From Paraburkholderia sp. C35 (GTDB lineage: Bacteria > Pseudomonadota > Gammaproteobacteria > Burkholderiales > Burkholderiaceae): a stretch of 64,000 nt of DNA. This document shows positions 44,020 to 53,934 of the stretch, one piece after another. The notes below the pieces were generated by a model. The model was not told the origin of the DNA. It made no database searches and saw only the letters and a list, made by a program, of their open reading frames with translations. Position numbers and translations under genes: made by a program. The DNA lies in NCBI RefSeq assembly GCF_003121405.1, contig NZ_QBUY01000001.1:62001-126000 (forward strand), written 5' to 3'. Numbering within the stretch: the first letter of the stretch is position 1; the number at the start of each line of letters is the position of its first letter.

Positions 44020-44331
44020 CTACGACGCCACGATGCTCACTGCGCGCCCGTCTCGCGCCGTATTTGCAGCGTCCTCGCTGAGGCTCACCTGCGTCGCGAC
44101 AGTAACATGCACGATTTCGCATGGCGGCTTCGGCATCGGCTCGTCGTAGGCAAAGGCGGTGGCGCAACGCATCGCAAACGCCAGCGCCGATCGACGGTTG
44201 GCGAAGTAGCCCAGATCGCCCAGCGAAGTGGCTTCGCCATCTTCCTCGAGACTCGACACGCGTGACACGAACAGCCGGCCTCGTTTCGCCGCCGACGTCT
44301 GGACGGCTTTCCCACGGTGATAAAACAGCAT
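44020..44331 (-). CDS. Small conserved-looking protein of unknown function
   Basis: A 103-residue protein that I do not recognise. The ATG ending at 44331 is preferred over longer forms because GGGAGAG lies just upstream. It begins MLFYHRGKAVQTSAAKRGRL and contains LGDLGYFANRRSALAFAMRC, which reads like a soluble alpha/beta domain. There is no signal peptide or membrane segment. It sits downstream of the LysR gene on the opposite strand and just after the sugar-type receptor gene (start of the gene at 44422 lies upstream). The clean ribosome site and balanced composition favour a real gene. Confidence 0.55.
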   Translation of the reverse strand: MLFYHRGKAVQTSAAKRGRLFVSRVSSLEEDGEATSLGDLGYFANRRSALAFAMRCATAFAYDEPMPKPPCEIVHVTVATQVSLSEDAANTARDGRAVSIVAS

Positions 44332-44421
44332 GAGCTCTCCCGGGTTGCGCGCCGCCTTCGTTTTGCAGCGGTTCGAAGTGACGCTTCGACAAATGCCAGC
44401 CTGTGTCACGCTCCTCGCGGC

Positions 44422-45492
44422 TTACTGCGCAGCAGGAATCCACGCTGCCGTGGCTGCATCGCTCGAACGGAACGCGGGGAATTTCGCGCCGAGATCCGCA
44501 ATCGTCTTGATGTCGTTCTTCACCAGATCGTCGCGCGTGATCAGCGTGGGCTTCACCACGATGTGATGTCCCGGGTCCTGCCCTGCCACCAGCAAGGCCG
44601 CCGCGCGCACCGATACGGCGCCGACCACGGCAGGATTGGTCGCCGCTGGCGCCACCCACGCGCTACCGGGCGCGCGGATCGCTTCGATATCGGCGGTCGA
44701 AATGTCCGCGCTGTAGATGCGCAGCTTCGACGACAGTTTCGCTTCGTCGGCGGCCAGCTTGGCGCCGCGCGCGAACTCGTCGTACGGCGCGAACACGACG
44801 CGAATCTCTGGATGCGCGCGATATGCCGCCGACGCCTGATTCGCCACCGACTGCGCGATCGGGCTATCGACGGTGCCCCAACGCGCTTTCTCCTGCACGT
44901 TCGGATGGGCGCGCTTGAAGTCGCGCCACACGGCGTCACGCCGGTCGAGCGGCGCAAAGCCCGCGACATACACGTACCCGGCCGCGAACGTATCGCCGTT
45001 ATCCTTCACAGCCTGGTCGAGCAGCAGCGACGCGAGATCGTGATCGCTCTGCTCGATTTGCGGCACCTTGGGATTGGCCAGATCGACGTCGAACGCGACG
45101 ACCTTGATGCCCTTGTCCAGCGCGCGCTGCACGACGTCCTTGAGCGACTCCGGCAAGCCGTGATTGACGATGATGGCCGACACGCCCAGGCTGATGGCCT
45201 GCTGGATCTGCTCTCGCTGCTCCGACGCATCCTGACGGCCCTCGTAGATGCGCAGGTCGACGCCCAGCGCCTTGGCCTGCTTTTGCGCGCCTGCTTCGTA
45301 GGCCTGGAAGAAGTCACCCGTCGACAGATAGTTGACGAGCGCAATCCGCACACCGCCCTTGTCGAACGGCGCCGGCGCGCCTTTGAGCGGCTCGGCCTGC
45401 GCGGAGACGGCGGAAAGCACGGCAGCCGAGCACAACGTCAGCGCGCCGAGCGCACGCACCCAGACCGAGCGGCTTTGAAACAGCGATTTCAT
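44422..45492 (-). CDS. Sugar-type (RbsB-like) ABC substrate-binding protein
   Basis: A 356-residue type I receptor. The ATG ending at 45492 has AAGGGGA a few bases upstream and gives the signal MKSLFQSRSVWVRALGALT, cleavage near VSAQAEP. The first strand and ligand region read RIALVNYLSTGDFFQAYEAG and AISLGVSAIIVNHGLPES, as in RbsB/TorT-type proteins. It is the last gene of an operon with an SfnB-type enzyme, a permease and a double ATPase. A sulfur compound is a more likely ligand than a free sugar in this context; a sulfosugar or sulfate ester is possible. Confidence 0.83.
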   Translation of the reverse strand: MKSLFQSRSVWVRALGALTLCSAAVLSAVSAQAEPLKGAPAPFDKGGVRIALVNYLSTGDFFQAYEAGAQKQAKALGVDLRIYEGRQDASEQREQIQQAISLGVSAIIVNHGLPESLKDVVQRALDKGIKVVAFDVDLANPKVPQIEQSDHDLASLLLDQAVKDNGDTFAAGYVYVAGFAPLDRRDAVWRDFKRAHPNVQEKARWGTVDSPIAQSVANQASAAYRAHPEIRVVFAPYDEFARGAKLAADEAKLSSKLRIYSADISTADIEAIRAPGSAWVAPAATNPAVVGAVSVRAAALLVAGQDPGHHIVVKPTLITRDDLVKNDIKTIADLGAKFPAFRSSDAATAAWIPAAQ

Positions 45493-45530
45493 CGAAAGTC
45501 CCCTTGTGTGATGCCTGATAACCGGCAGCG

Positions 45531-46766
45531 TCAGTTCCATGCGTGACGTGCCGGCTTCACGCCGTTCAGATAGTAGTTGCCGACGAGGTGATACTTCCAT
45601 CGGACGGGATCGTGCAGCGTATGCGTGCGCGCGTTGCGCCAGTGGCGATCGAAATTGTGTTCGCTCAATGTCGACTGGGTCCCGGCGAGTTCGAAAAGCT
45701 TTTCGCCTGCCAGCAGCGCGATTTCGGTCGTCAATACTTTTGCCTCGCCGACGGCCACCGAGGCGCGCGCGACATCGTCTTCCGTAGTGGCGCCCCTGGC
45801 CGAGAGTTCGTCGATCACGCGTGCCGCGCGTTCGAGCAGCGCTTCGGCGGCATGCAACTGGACATGCAGGCGGCCGATTTCGCGCAGCGTGAGCGGGTCT
45901 TCGCTAGCCTTGTCGACACCGCTGTCTACCCAAGGGCGCGTGCGCGTGCGCACGAATTCCAGCGTATCGGCAATCGCGCCTTTCGCGATGCCGGCATCGA
46001 TGGCAGCCTGAATGATCTGCGACACCGGGCCGTTGAGCGTCGGCTCGTCCGATACGCGCTGCGCGGGCAGCACGTGCGAAGCCGGCACGCGTACGTCTTC
46101 CAGCGTGACCGTACCGCTGGCCGTCGTACGCTGGCCGAAGCCGGACCAGTCGTCGATGACTTCGAGACCCGCTGTGCCCTTCGGGATATACGCGAGCCAT
46201 GCCTTGCGTGCTTCATCGAGGCCGAGCACGGGCACGAAGTGCGCGAACAGTGCGCCTGTCGAATAGAACTTCGTGCCATCGATCACATAGTCGTCACCAT
46301 CGCGCCGCACCGTGGTCCTGAGATCGAGCACGTTCTTCGTGCCTTTCTCGGAGAAGCCATTGCCGAAGCGCTTGCCCGCCAGAATTTCCGCAAAGAAATG
46401 GCGCTTTTGTTCTTCGGTGCCCGTCAACGCGATCACATCGACCAGGCCGAAATGATTCTGCGGCAACTGGCCAAGCGAAGGATCGGCAGCAGAGACGATC
46501 TTGATGACCTCAGTCAGCGTGACGAACGACACACCCGCGCCGCCATATGCCTTCGGCACCGTGATGGCCCACAGGCCCGACTGCGAGAACCACTCGATTT
46601 CTTCACGCGGCAGACGGCGTTCGCGATCGCGTTCGGACGCGCCCACAGCGACGCGCCGCGCCAGTTCATGCGCGACGGCAATGGCTTGTGCATCGTCGGC
46701 GATCACGCGCACCGCGCGCGCATTCGCGTCCACCTGCTGTTGATCTGCTACGTCCGTGTCGGCCAT
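45531..46766 (-). CDS. SfnB-type acyl-CoA-dehydrogenase-fold flavin monooxygenase
   Basis: A 411-residue protein of the same subtype as the one at the window start: it has QSGLWAITVPKAYGGAGVSF near the N-terminus, FYSTGALFAHFVPVLGLDEA in the middle and RHWRNARTHTLHDPVRWKYH at the C-terminus, including the LHDP histidine of DszC. The ATG ending near 46766 is preceded by GGGAGA. It sits between the receptor and the permease of a sugar-type ABC importer, so uptake and oxidation are probably co-expressed. Substrate unknown. Confidence 0.86.
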   Translation of the reverse strand: MADTDVADQQQVDANARAVRVIADDAQAIAVAHELARRVAVGASERDRERRLPREEIEWFSQSGLWAITVPKAYGGAGVSFVTLTEVIKIVSAADPSLGQLPQNHFGLVDVIALTGTEEQKRHFFAEILAGKRFGNGFSEKGTKNVLDLRTTVRRDGDDYVIDGTKFYSTGALFAHFVPVLGLDEARKAWLAYIPKGTAGLEVIDDWSGFGQRTTASGTVTLEDVRVPASHVLPAQRVSDEPTLNGPVSQIIQAAIDAGIAKGAIADTLEFVRTRTRPWVDSGVDKASEDPLTLREIGRLHVQLHAAEALLERAARVIDELSARGATTEDDVARASVAVGEAKVLTTEIALLAGEKLFELAGTQSTLSEHNFDRHWRNARTHTLHDPVRWKYHLVGNYYLNGVKPARHAWN

Positions 46767-46876
46767 GAATGTCTCCCTTTGATGACTATCGGCACAATCT
46801 AGCAACGCTCGTCACAAACACAAACTGAGCGATTTGAAAATGGATATGACGTCGTATTGCAGATGGTTTTCTCGTC

Positions 46877-47932
46877 TCACGCGCGTGCGCCCGAACGCGA
46901 CCCGACGCTGAATGTGAAAGCCAGTGCGAACACGAGCAGCACGCCCTTGATGAAGTCCTGCATGTAGTAAGGCGCGTTCAGCATCGTCAGGCCGTTGAGC
47001 AGCACGCCGACGAACACAGCGCCCACCACCGTGCCGAGCACGTTGGGCCGCTTCGCGCCCCACACGGCGTAACCCACCAGCGCCGCCGCAACGGCGTCAA
47101 GCAGCAACGAATGCCCCGCACTCACATCGCCGCGGCCAACGCGCGCCGCGATCAGCACGCCGCCCAACGCAGCAATCGTCGATGACGCGACATAGGCGGC
47201 GATGCGATAGCGGGCCGTCGGCGCACCGGCGAGGCGCGCGGCCGTTTCGTTGCCGCCGATCGCATAGATCACCCGCCCCCAGCGCGTCGCTTCCATCACG
47301 AAGCACGCCACTGCCGTCAACGCGACCAGCAGCAGAACGGGCAACGGCACGATGTCGAACAGACGCGAGCGCCCCAGCGCGAGAAACAGATCAGGAAAGC
47401 TGCCCGTCGCTTCCGTGCCGTCGGGCAGCACAGTGCCCGTTGCAAGCGAACGCCCGCCTGTCGGAATCAGTTGCAGACCCGCCAGCAGGAATAGCGTGCC
47501 GAGCGTGGCACGCTGGTCGGGCACGCGCAGACGTGTGATCAGCAAACCATTGAACAGGCCCGCGACCACGCCGAGTGCCAGACAGGCCAGCACGGCGCTC
47601 CACGCTCCGCCATGCCATACGATCAGCACATAGCTCGCCGCCATCTGCGCCGTTGCCGCGACGCTGCCTACCGAAAGATCGAAGCCGCCTGCCGCCAGCG
47701 TGATCGTCACGCCGATGCCCAGCAGCGCAACGATCGAAACGGCCTGCAGAATGCTCAGCAGGTTGTCGACGTTCAGAAAGGCTGGCTCGCGCACCGCGAA
47801 CACGACGATCAGCACCGCCAGCACCAGCAGGATGCCCGTGCGTTCCAGGTGCTCGCGCAGACTGTTCGAGCGCGGGCGCGCTGTCGATTGGGTAGGGACG
47901 TTTGTCGTCACAGGCGGGGTGGTCGATTTCAT
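46877..47932 (-). CDS. Sugar-type ABC importer permease (RbsC-like)
   Basis: A 351-residue permease of the RbsC/YtfT family with about ten helices. Motifs include GVTITLAAGGFDLSVGSVAA, the family DLS signature, and AIGGNETAARLAGAPTARYR. Its start overlaps the ATPase stop by 4 bases. It is followed at a 110-base gap by the SfnB-type gene. Confidence 0.92.
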   Translation of the reverse strand: MKSTTPPVTTNVPTQSTARPRSNSLREHLERTGILLVLAVLIVVFAVREPAFLNVDNLLSILQAVSIVALLGIGVTITLAAGGFDLSVGSVAATAQMAASYVLIVWHGGAWSAVLACLALGVVAGLFNGLLITRLRVPDQRATLGTLFLLAGLQLIPTGGRSLATGTVLPDGTEATGSFPDLFLALGRSRLFDIVPLPVLLLVALTAVACFVMEATRWGRVIYAIGGNETAARLAGAPTARYRIAAYVASSTIAALGGVLIAARVGRGDVSAGHSLLLDAVAAALVGYAVWGAKRPNVLGTVVGAVFVGVLLNGLTMLNAPYYMQDFIKGVLLVFALAFTFSVGSRSGARA

Positions 47933-49455
47933 GAATGAGTGAGAGCAACTGATGAAAAAGAATCGGCGGGTGCCGCGCGTTCGAGTGTCGTGCCGCGATC
48001 GAAATGCACGACACGATCGGCGATTTCGAATGCCTCTTCGAGATCGCTGACGAACACCAGCGTGGCGCGCCCTGCCGCACGCTTGCGCAGCAGCGCGACG
48101 ATGTCGGCGCGCGCGCCCGCATCGACACCCTGAAACGGTTCGTCGAGCAGCAACAGCTTCGACGGTTCCGTGTGCCAGCGCGCGAGCACGACCTTTTGCT
48201 GATTGCCGCCCGACAGACGCGACAGCCGGTCATCCGGTCCTGTGCAGCGCACGCCGAATGCAGGAATCGCGTCGCGAGCCGCCGAACGCTCCGTCTCGCG
48301 GTGTACAAAGCCACCTCTATGCCAGCGCGACAGAAACGGAAAACTGAGCGTGCCCGCAATCGACGCGAACGGCACGCTGTCGGGAAACAGCGACGAACGC
48401 CAGCGGTCTTCTCCCGCGAGGTAGACACCCGCGCGAATTGCATCAGCGGGAGAGCGTGGACGCCACGGCTTGCCGAGCAACTGCATGTCACCTTGCACGG
48501 CGCGCGTTTCGCCAAAGATGACGCGTGCGAGACGCGATTTGCCGCCACCGACGGGGCCCGCAATTGCCACGATCTCCCCTTCTTCCAGGTCGAGATCGAA
48601 AGGTATCGAGGCAGGCGTCAGCCTGAGATCACGTACGCTGAACAACACGTTGCCGGATGTGCCGCTTTCACGCGACGCAGCGCGATCGGCGGGCAGTGCA
48701 TGGCCGATCATCGTTTCTACCGCGGCGTCGAAATCGATGGGCGGACGCAGGTCTGCCACGATGCGGCCATCGCGCATGACGGTCACGCGGTCCGCGATGC
48801 GGCGCAAGTCGCCCAGCCGGTGCGACACCAGCAAGATCGCCGCGCCATCGGCGCGCAAACGCTCGATCAACGCGAAAAGCCGCTCTGCTTCGGGCGCAGA
48901 AAGACTGGCCGTAGGTTCATCGAGAATCAGCAGCGACGGATTGCCCGCCAACGCACGCGCCAGCGTGACAAGTTGCTGCGCTGCCAGTGACAGTGTGTGC
49001 AACGGCGCAGACAGGTCCGCATCCAGACCAACGCGCTGCGCAAGTGGCCGCGCGGCATCGACGCGTGCCGCCGGCGTCATGCGCCATGCGGACGCGCCGT
49101 CGCAAAGTTTGTCCAGCAGCAGGTTATCCGCAATGGATAAGGTCGGCACGACGGCATCGGCGATGCTTTGATGCACGGTCGCAACGCCAAGCCGTTTGGC
49201 GTGCTGCGGCGACGAAGGCGCGAAGGGCTCGCCGCGCAATGACAGCGCACCGCTATCCGCTCCGTAGACACCGCTAATTATCTTGACGAGCGTCGATTTG
49301 CCCGCGCCGTTTGCGCCCATCAACGCCACCACTTCTCCCGCACGAATGTCGAGATCGAGATGGGTCAGCGCAGTCGTCGCGCCGAATCGCTTCGTGATGG
49401 AGACGGCCTTCAGGACAGGCTGATTCATTGCAGAGTGGATCGCTTTTCGATGCAT
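47929..49455 (-). CDS. Sugar-type ABC importer double ATPase (RbsA-like)
   Basis: A 508-residue protein with two nucleotide-binding domains, the usual form for CUT2 importers. Domain 1 has Walker A GANGAGKST and a degenerate signature LSLAAQQLVTLARAL; domain 2 has a degenerate Walker A GPVGGGKSR and signature LSGGNQQKVVLARW. Such asymmetry is normal in RbsA. Start: ATG ending at 49455 has a weak AAAGG nearby; ATG ending at 49428 (MNQPVLKAV) is the alternative and lacks a ribosome site. First gene of the operon. The 251-base divergent gap (49456-49706) contains only a short inverted repeat ACGGAT/ATCCGT near 49588-49615. Confidence 0.9.
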   Translation of the reverse strand: MHRKAIHSAMNQPVLKAVSITKRFGATTALTHLDLDIRAGEVVALMGANGAGKSTLVKIISGVYGADSGALSLRGEPFAPSSPQHAKRLGVATVHQSIADAVVPTLSIADNLLLDKLCDGASAWRMTPAARVDAARPLAQRVGLDADLSAPLHTLSLAAQQLVTLARALAGNPSLLILDEPTASLSAPEAERLFALIERLRADGAAILLVSHRLGDLRRIADRVTVMRDGRIVADLRPPIDFDAAVETMIGHALPADRAASRESGTSGNVLFSVRDLRLTPASIPFDLDLEEGEIVAIAGPVGGGKSRLARVIFGETRAVQGDMQLLGKPWRPRSPADAIRAGVYLAGEDRWRSSLFPDSVPFASIAGTLSFPFLSRWHRGGFVHRETERSAARDAIPAFGVRCTGPDDRLSRLSGGNQQKVVLARWHTEPSKLLLLDEPFQGVDAGARADIVALLRKRAAGRATLVFVSDLEEAFEIADRVVHFDRGTTLERAAPADSFSSVALTHS

Positions 49456-49706
49456 GACCTTTCATGCTAGACAAACTCATCCATGCCGCAAACGAATCGC
49501 TCTTCATATGCTTAGTATTCTGAATCGATTGATCGCGGCTTCTGTCCTGGCAGTCATACCGCCGCTATCGTCGACATAAGTCGCCATACGGATAACGATC
49601 TGCCAATCCGTTATTTACGGGCGGCAAGCGGTGATTTTTATACTCATCTGAGTCCAGCGCCCAATGCGCGCCGTGGGCTTCGTTACCGCTATTGCAAAGG
49701 ATCTGC

Positions 49707-50948
49707 ATGACCTCATCGCACGCCGCCGAACTCTCCATCGGAACCGACTACGAATCACTCGCCAATCGCTTTCGTCCCATCTTCGCGCGCATCGCCGAAG
49801 GTGCTGCACAGCGCGACCGTTCACGCGAATTGCCGCATGAAGCGATTGGCTGGCTCAAGGACGCGGGCTTCGGCGCGGTGCGGATACCTGTTGCGCATGG
49901 CGGTGCCGGTGCATCGCTGCCGCAACTGTTTCGTCTTCTGATCGAACTCGCCGCGGCCGATTCGAACCTGCCGCAGGCGTTGCGCGCACACTTCGCTTTC
50001 GTCGAAGACTGGCTGAATGTGCCGCCGGGGAATGAACGCAATACATGGTTCGACCGCTTCGTGAGCGGACAACTGGTGGGCAGCGCGTGGTCCGAAGTGG
50101 GCGACGTCGCCGTCGGCACGCTCGCGACGAAAGTATCCAGACGCGATGGCCAGTTCGTGGTGAATGGCTCGAAGTACTACAGCACGGGCAGCATCTTCGC
50201 GGAATGGATCGACGTGCTCGCGAAACGCGAGGAAGACGGCGCCGATGTGATCGCCGCCGTCAGCACGAACCAGCCCGGCGTGACACGCAAGGACGACTGG
50301 GACGGCTTCGGCCAGACAACCACGGGAAGCGGCACGACGGTATTCGACAATGCCGCCGTCGATGCGCACAACATCATCGCGTTCGAGCGGCGCTTCAGGT
50401 ATCAGACCGCGTTCTATCAGCTGGTGCATGTCGCGACACTGGCGGGCATCGGCGCGGCCATCACGCGCGACGTCGGCACGCTGGTGCGGCAGCGCAAGCG
50501 TATCTACAGCCACGGCAACGCGCCGCACGTGAGCGAAGATGCGCAGATCCAGCAGGTGGCGGGCGAAATCGCTTCGTGGGCTTATGCAGCACAGGCGCTG
50601 ACCGCGCAGGCGGCGCAGCCTTTGCAACGCGCGTACGAAGCCCGCTTTTCCGACGATGCCGAAGCGGAGCATCGCGCCAACGTCGATGCCGAAATCGAAT
50701 CGGCGCAGAGCCAGCTCGTCGTGTCGGACCTCGTGTTGCGCGCGGCGACGCATCTGTTCGATGCGCTCGGTGCATCGGCGATCAGCACCACGCAGGCGCT
50801 CGATCGTCACTGGCGCAACGCGCGCACCGTGTCGTCGCACAACCCGCTCGTCTACAAGGCGCGCATCGTCGGCGACTGGGTGATAAACGGCAAGGAGCCG
50901 CCGTTTATCTGGAGCATCGGCAACGGCCCCGGCCGAGGGAGCAAGTGA
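49707..50948 (+). CDS. DszC-like acyl-CoA-dehydrogenase-fold monooxygenase
   Basis: A 413-residue flavoprotein of the same subtype as that at 12080: RELPHEAIGWLKDAGFGAVR, then YYSTGSIFAEWIDVLAKRE, DDWDGFGQTTTGSGTTVFD and RHWRNARTVSSHNPLVYKAR. ATG 49707 has AAGG about 7 bases upstream. It precedes a DszA-like gene by 5 bases, so the two are co-translated and very probably consecutive enzymes: this one oxidises the sulfur, the next cleaves the C-S bond. Confidence 0.83.
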   Translation: MTSSHAAELSIGTDYESLANRFRPIFARIAEGAAQRDRSRELPHEAIGWLKDAGFGAVRIPVAHGGAGASLPQLFRLLIELAAADSNLPQALRAHFAFVEDWLNVPPGNERNTWFDRFVSGQLVGSAWSEVGDVAVGTLATKVSRRDGQFVVNGSKYYSTGSIFAEWIDVLAKREEDGADVIAAVSTNQPGVTRKDDWDGFGQTTTGSGTTVFDNAAVDAHNIIAFERRFRYQTAFYQLVHVATLAGIGAAITRDVGTLVRQRKRIYSHGNAPHVSEDAQIQQVAGEIASWAYAAQALTAQAAQPLQRAYEARFSDDAEAEHRANVDAEIESAQSQLVVSDLVLRAATHLFDALGASAISTTQALDRHWRNARTVSSHNPLVYKARIVGDWVINGKEPPFIWSIGNGPGRGSK

Positions 50949-50953
50949 GCGTC

Positions 50954-52390
50954 ATGACCAAACCCATTCGCTTCAACGCATTCGAGATGAATTGCGTCGG
51001 TCATCAGTCGCCGGGTTTGTGGGCGCATCCGCGCGACCGCTCGTGGCAATACAAGGATCTCGAATACTGGACCGATCTCGCGAAGGTACTGGAGAAAGGC
51101 ATTTTCGACGGCATCTTCATCGCCGACGTCATTGGCTATTACGACGTCTATCAAGGCAACAACTATCACGCGCTGCATCAGGCCGCGCAGATTCCCGTCA
51201 ACGATCCTTTGCAACTCGCCGCACCGATTGCGATGGTCACCGAACACCTTGGCATCGGCATCACGGCATCGACGAGTTTCGAGCATCCGTATACGTTCGC
51301 CCGCCGCCTCTCGACCGCCGATCATCACACCAAGGGACGGCTCGCGTGGAATATCGTCACCTCGTATCTGGAGAGCGGCGCGAAGAACATCAGCGAAGGC
51401 GGATTGCGCGATCACAGCAACCGCTATGAAGTCGCGACGGAATACGTCGAAGTCCTGTACAAGCTGCTGGAAGGAAGCTGGGAAGACGGCGCCGTCGTGC
51501 GCGACCGCGAGAAGCGCGTGTTCACGCATCCGGAGAAGGTCCATGAAATCGGCCACAAGGGCAAGTACTTCGACGTGCCCGGCTACCACCTCTGCGAGCC
51601 TTCGCCGCAGCGCACGCCGGTGCTCTTCCAGGCGGGCGCGTCGGGTCCGGGCAAGGCATTCGCTGCGCAGCACGCCGAATGCGTGTTCGTCGCCGCGCCG
51701 ACTCCGACCATCCTGAAAAACTACGTGAGCGATGTGCGCCGCCAGGCCGCGGAAGCGGGACGCGATGCGGACAAGCTGCTGATCTACAACCTCGTCACCG
51801 TGATCGTCGATGAAACCGACGCGAAGGCGCAGGCGAAGTTCGAAGAATACAAGCGCTATGTGTCGTATGACGGCTCGCTCGTGTTCATGTCGGGATGGAC
51901 GGGGATCGACTTCGGCCAGTATGCGCCCACCGATCTCGTGAGACGAGTCGAAACCAACGCCATCGTCTCGGCGGTCGAGCATCTGGCGGGCGGCGACAAG
52001 GCATGGACCATCGAAGAACTCGCGATCTGGGGCGGTGTCGGCGGCATGGGCCCTGTGTTTGTCGGCTCAGCGTCGACGGTGGCGGACATCCTGCAGCAAT
52101 GGGTCGAAGCAACGGGCGTCGATGGATTCAACCTTGCGTATGCGATCGCGCACGAAACGTTCGAAGACGTCGTGCATTACCTCGTGCCCGAGTTGCAGCG
52201 GCGCGGCGTCTATCCGACTGCCTACGCGCCTGGCACGCTGCGCGAGAAGCTGTTTGGCGGCGGCGCGCGCCTGCCCGAGACGCATCCTGCTAAACGCTTT
52301 CGCGATATCGAACGCGTCAAGCGCGAGTCGCAACCGGCGCAGGCCGCCGCGAGCGATCTTGCCCATGCCGAAGCCGAAACGGTGAGATAA
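50954..52390 (+). CDS. DszA/NtaA-type FMNH2-dependent monooxygenase
   Basis: A 478-residue luciferase-like enzyme. MTKPIRFNAFEMNCVGHQSP, GLWAHPRDRSWQYKDLEYW, RRLSTADHHTKGRLAWNIVT and PQRTPVLFQAGASGPGKAFA match the enzyme at 14543 almost block for block; the C-terminal YAPGTLREKLFGGGARLP is also shared. It extends about 30 residues further with an Ala- and Glu-rich tail. It forms a pair with the DszC-like gene upstream and is followed 56 bases later by an APC permease. Confidence 0.88.
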   Translation: MTKPIRFNAFEMNCVGHQSPGLWAHPRDRSWQYKDLEYWTDLAKVLEKGIFDGIFIADVIGYYDVYQGNNYHALHQAAQIPVNDPLQLAAPIAMVTEHLGIGITASTSFEHPYTFARRLSTADHHTKGRLAWNIVTSYLESGAKNISEGGLRDHSNRYEVATEYVEVLYKLLEGSWEDGAVVRDREKRVFTHPEKVHEIGHKGKYFDVPGYHLCEPSPQRTPVLFQAGASGPGKAFAAQHAECVFVAAPTPTILKNYVSDVRRQAAEAGRDADKLLIYNLVTVIVDETDAKAQAKFEEYKRYVSYDGSLVFMSGWTGIDFGQYAPTDLVRRVETNAIVSAVEHLAGGDKAWTIEELAIWGGVGGMGPVFVGSASTVADILQQWVEATGVDGFNLAYAIAHETFEDVVHYLVPELQRRGVYPTAYAPGTLREKLFGGGARLPETHPAKRFRDIERVKRESQPAQAAASDLAHAEAETVR

Positions 52391-52446
52391 GCGCTTCCCG
52401 GCCGTTCATTCATCCAGCTTTTCATATTTCTGGAGCACCTCTACAG

Positions 52447-53934
52447 ATGAGTCACATTACCGTCGATACGCACGGCGGCGGCACTCTGCGCCGCGGCTAT
52501 CTGTCCTTGTCGGAACTGATCGCGCAATCGATCGGTCTGGTCGGTGCGGCGGGCGGCGCCGGCCTGCTCGTGCCCGCTGTCTTCGCCACGGCCGGCAACG
52601 GCACATGGCTGGCCTATCTGTTCGCGACCGTGGGCCTGCTGTTCGCGTCATGGAGCATCACGCAATTCGCCAGGCGTACCGCTTCGCCGGGCGCGCTGTA
52701 CACCTATGCCGCACGCGGCATCGGCCCGATCTGGGGCGTGGTGGCAGGCTGGTCGCTGCTGATCGCCTACTCGATCGGCGCGGCTGGCATTCTGCAAGGC
52801 ACCGTCAACGAGACAGTGGTCCTGCTGAAAGACGTCGGGGTGCTGGGAACCGCGGGCGCATGGCTGCCCGTTTCGGTGGCGCTCACGGCGATCATCGCGC
52901 TGGCGGCGTGGTTCATCACGTATCGCGACATCCGCCTGTCCACGCGCACCACGCTGTGGATCGAACTGACGACAGTCGCACTGATTCTGCTCGTGATCGT
53001 CGTGGCACTGTTTGCGAAGCATCGCTGGGCGGACAGCAGCCAGTTGACGCTCGACGGCGTGAAGCCCGATCAGTTGCGCCTCGGCATGGTGCTGGCGTTT
53101 TTCAGCTTCACCGGTTTCGAAAGCGTGACGGCGCTCGGACTCGAAGCGAAAGAACCGTTCCGGCTGATTCCGCGTGCGGTCATCGTCAGTATTCTCGGGC
53201 CGGCTGCGCTGTTTCTCGTGACGTCGTACGGTCTCGTCGCGCTGTTTCATGGCGATGCGACGCCGCTCGATCAGGTCAGCGCGCCACTGTCGTCGGTCGC
53301 GCACGGCATCGGCTTTGGCGCGGTGGGTATTCTGATCGACGTGGGCGTCGCGTTGAGCTTCTTCGCGGCGTTCTTTTCGTCGATCAATGCTGCCGCGCGC
53401 CTGCTCTACACGTTTGCACGTCAAGGCCTGTTGCATGCGGCGACAGGCCGTGCCCACGCGGGCAACGCGACACCTCACGTCGCCGTTACGCTCGTCGCGC
53501 TGTTCTCGCTGGTCACGGGTCTTGCGTTTCAGTTCGCAGGCACGTCGCTCTTCGATTCATACGGCTATCTCAGCACAATCGCCACCTTCGGCTTTCTGCT
53601 GACGTACGTGATCGTGGCGATCGCGGCACCGCTGTTCCTGCGCAAACGCGGCGAACTGAAACCGCTGCATATCGCAATCACGGTGATCGCCGTCGTGCTG
53701 ATCGGGATTCCGTTTGCCGGCAGCGTCTATCCGGCTGCGCCGGGCGCGTATGCGATCCTGCCGTATGTGTTCGCTGCACTGCTGCTGGCGGGACTTGGAT
53801 GGTTTGTCGCGCTGCGCGTGTTCGCGCCGCATCGTTTGCGCGAGATCGAAGCGGAACTGGCGGGTAATGAAGACGACGCGTCTGTCTCTTCGCAGACCGG
53901 GCGTGTGCCTGACGCGTCTCTTCGCGATGCATAA
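52447..53934 (+). CDS. APC-family amino acid permease
   Basis: A 495-residue secondary transporter with about twelve membrane helices. The N-terminal family region LSELIAQSIGLVGAAGGAGL is followed by helices 1-2, and FSFTGFESVTALGLEAKEPF in helix 6 is the typical ligand-site segment. It is likely to be co-transcribed with the DszC-like/DszA-like pair and could take up their substrate or export a product. The cytoplasmic tail is Glu- and Asp-rich. Ligand not readable. Confidence 0.88.
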   Translation: MSHITVDTHGGGTLRRGYLSLSELIAQSIGLVGAAGGAGLLVPAVFATAGNGTWLAYLFATVGLLFASWSITQFARRTASPGALYTYAARGIGPIWGVVAGWSLLIAYSIGAAGILQGTVNETVVLLKDVGVLGTAGAWLPVSVALTAIIALAAWFITYRDIRLSTRTTLWIELTTVALILLVIVVALFAKHRWADSSQLTLDGVKPDQLRLGMVLAFFSFTGFESVTALGLEAKEPFRLIPRAVIVSILGPAALFLVTSYGLVALFHGDATPLDQVSAPLSSVAHGIGFGAVGILIDVGVALSFFAAFFSSINAAARLLYTFARQGLLHAATGRAHAGNATPHVAVTLVALFSLVTGLAFQFAGTSLFDSYGYLSTIATFGFLLTYVIVAIAAPLFLRKRGELKPLHIAITVIAVVLIGIPFAGSVYPAAPGAYAILPYVFAALLLAGLGWFVALRVFAPHRLREIEAELAGNEDDASVSSQTGRVPDASLRDA

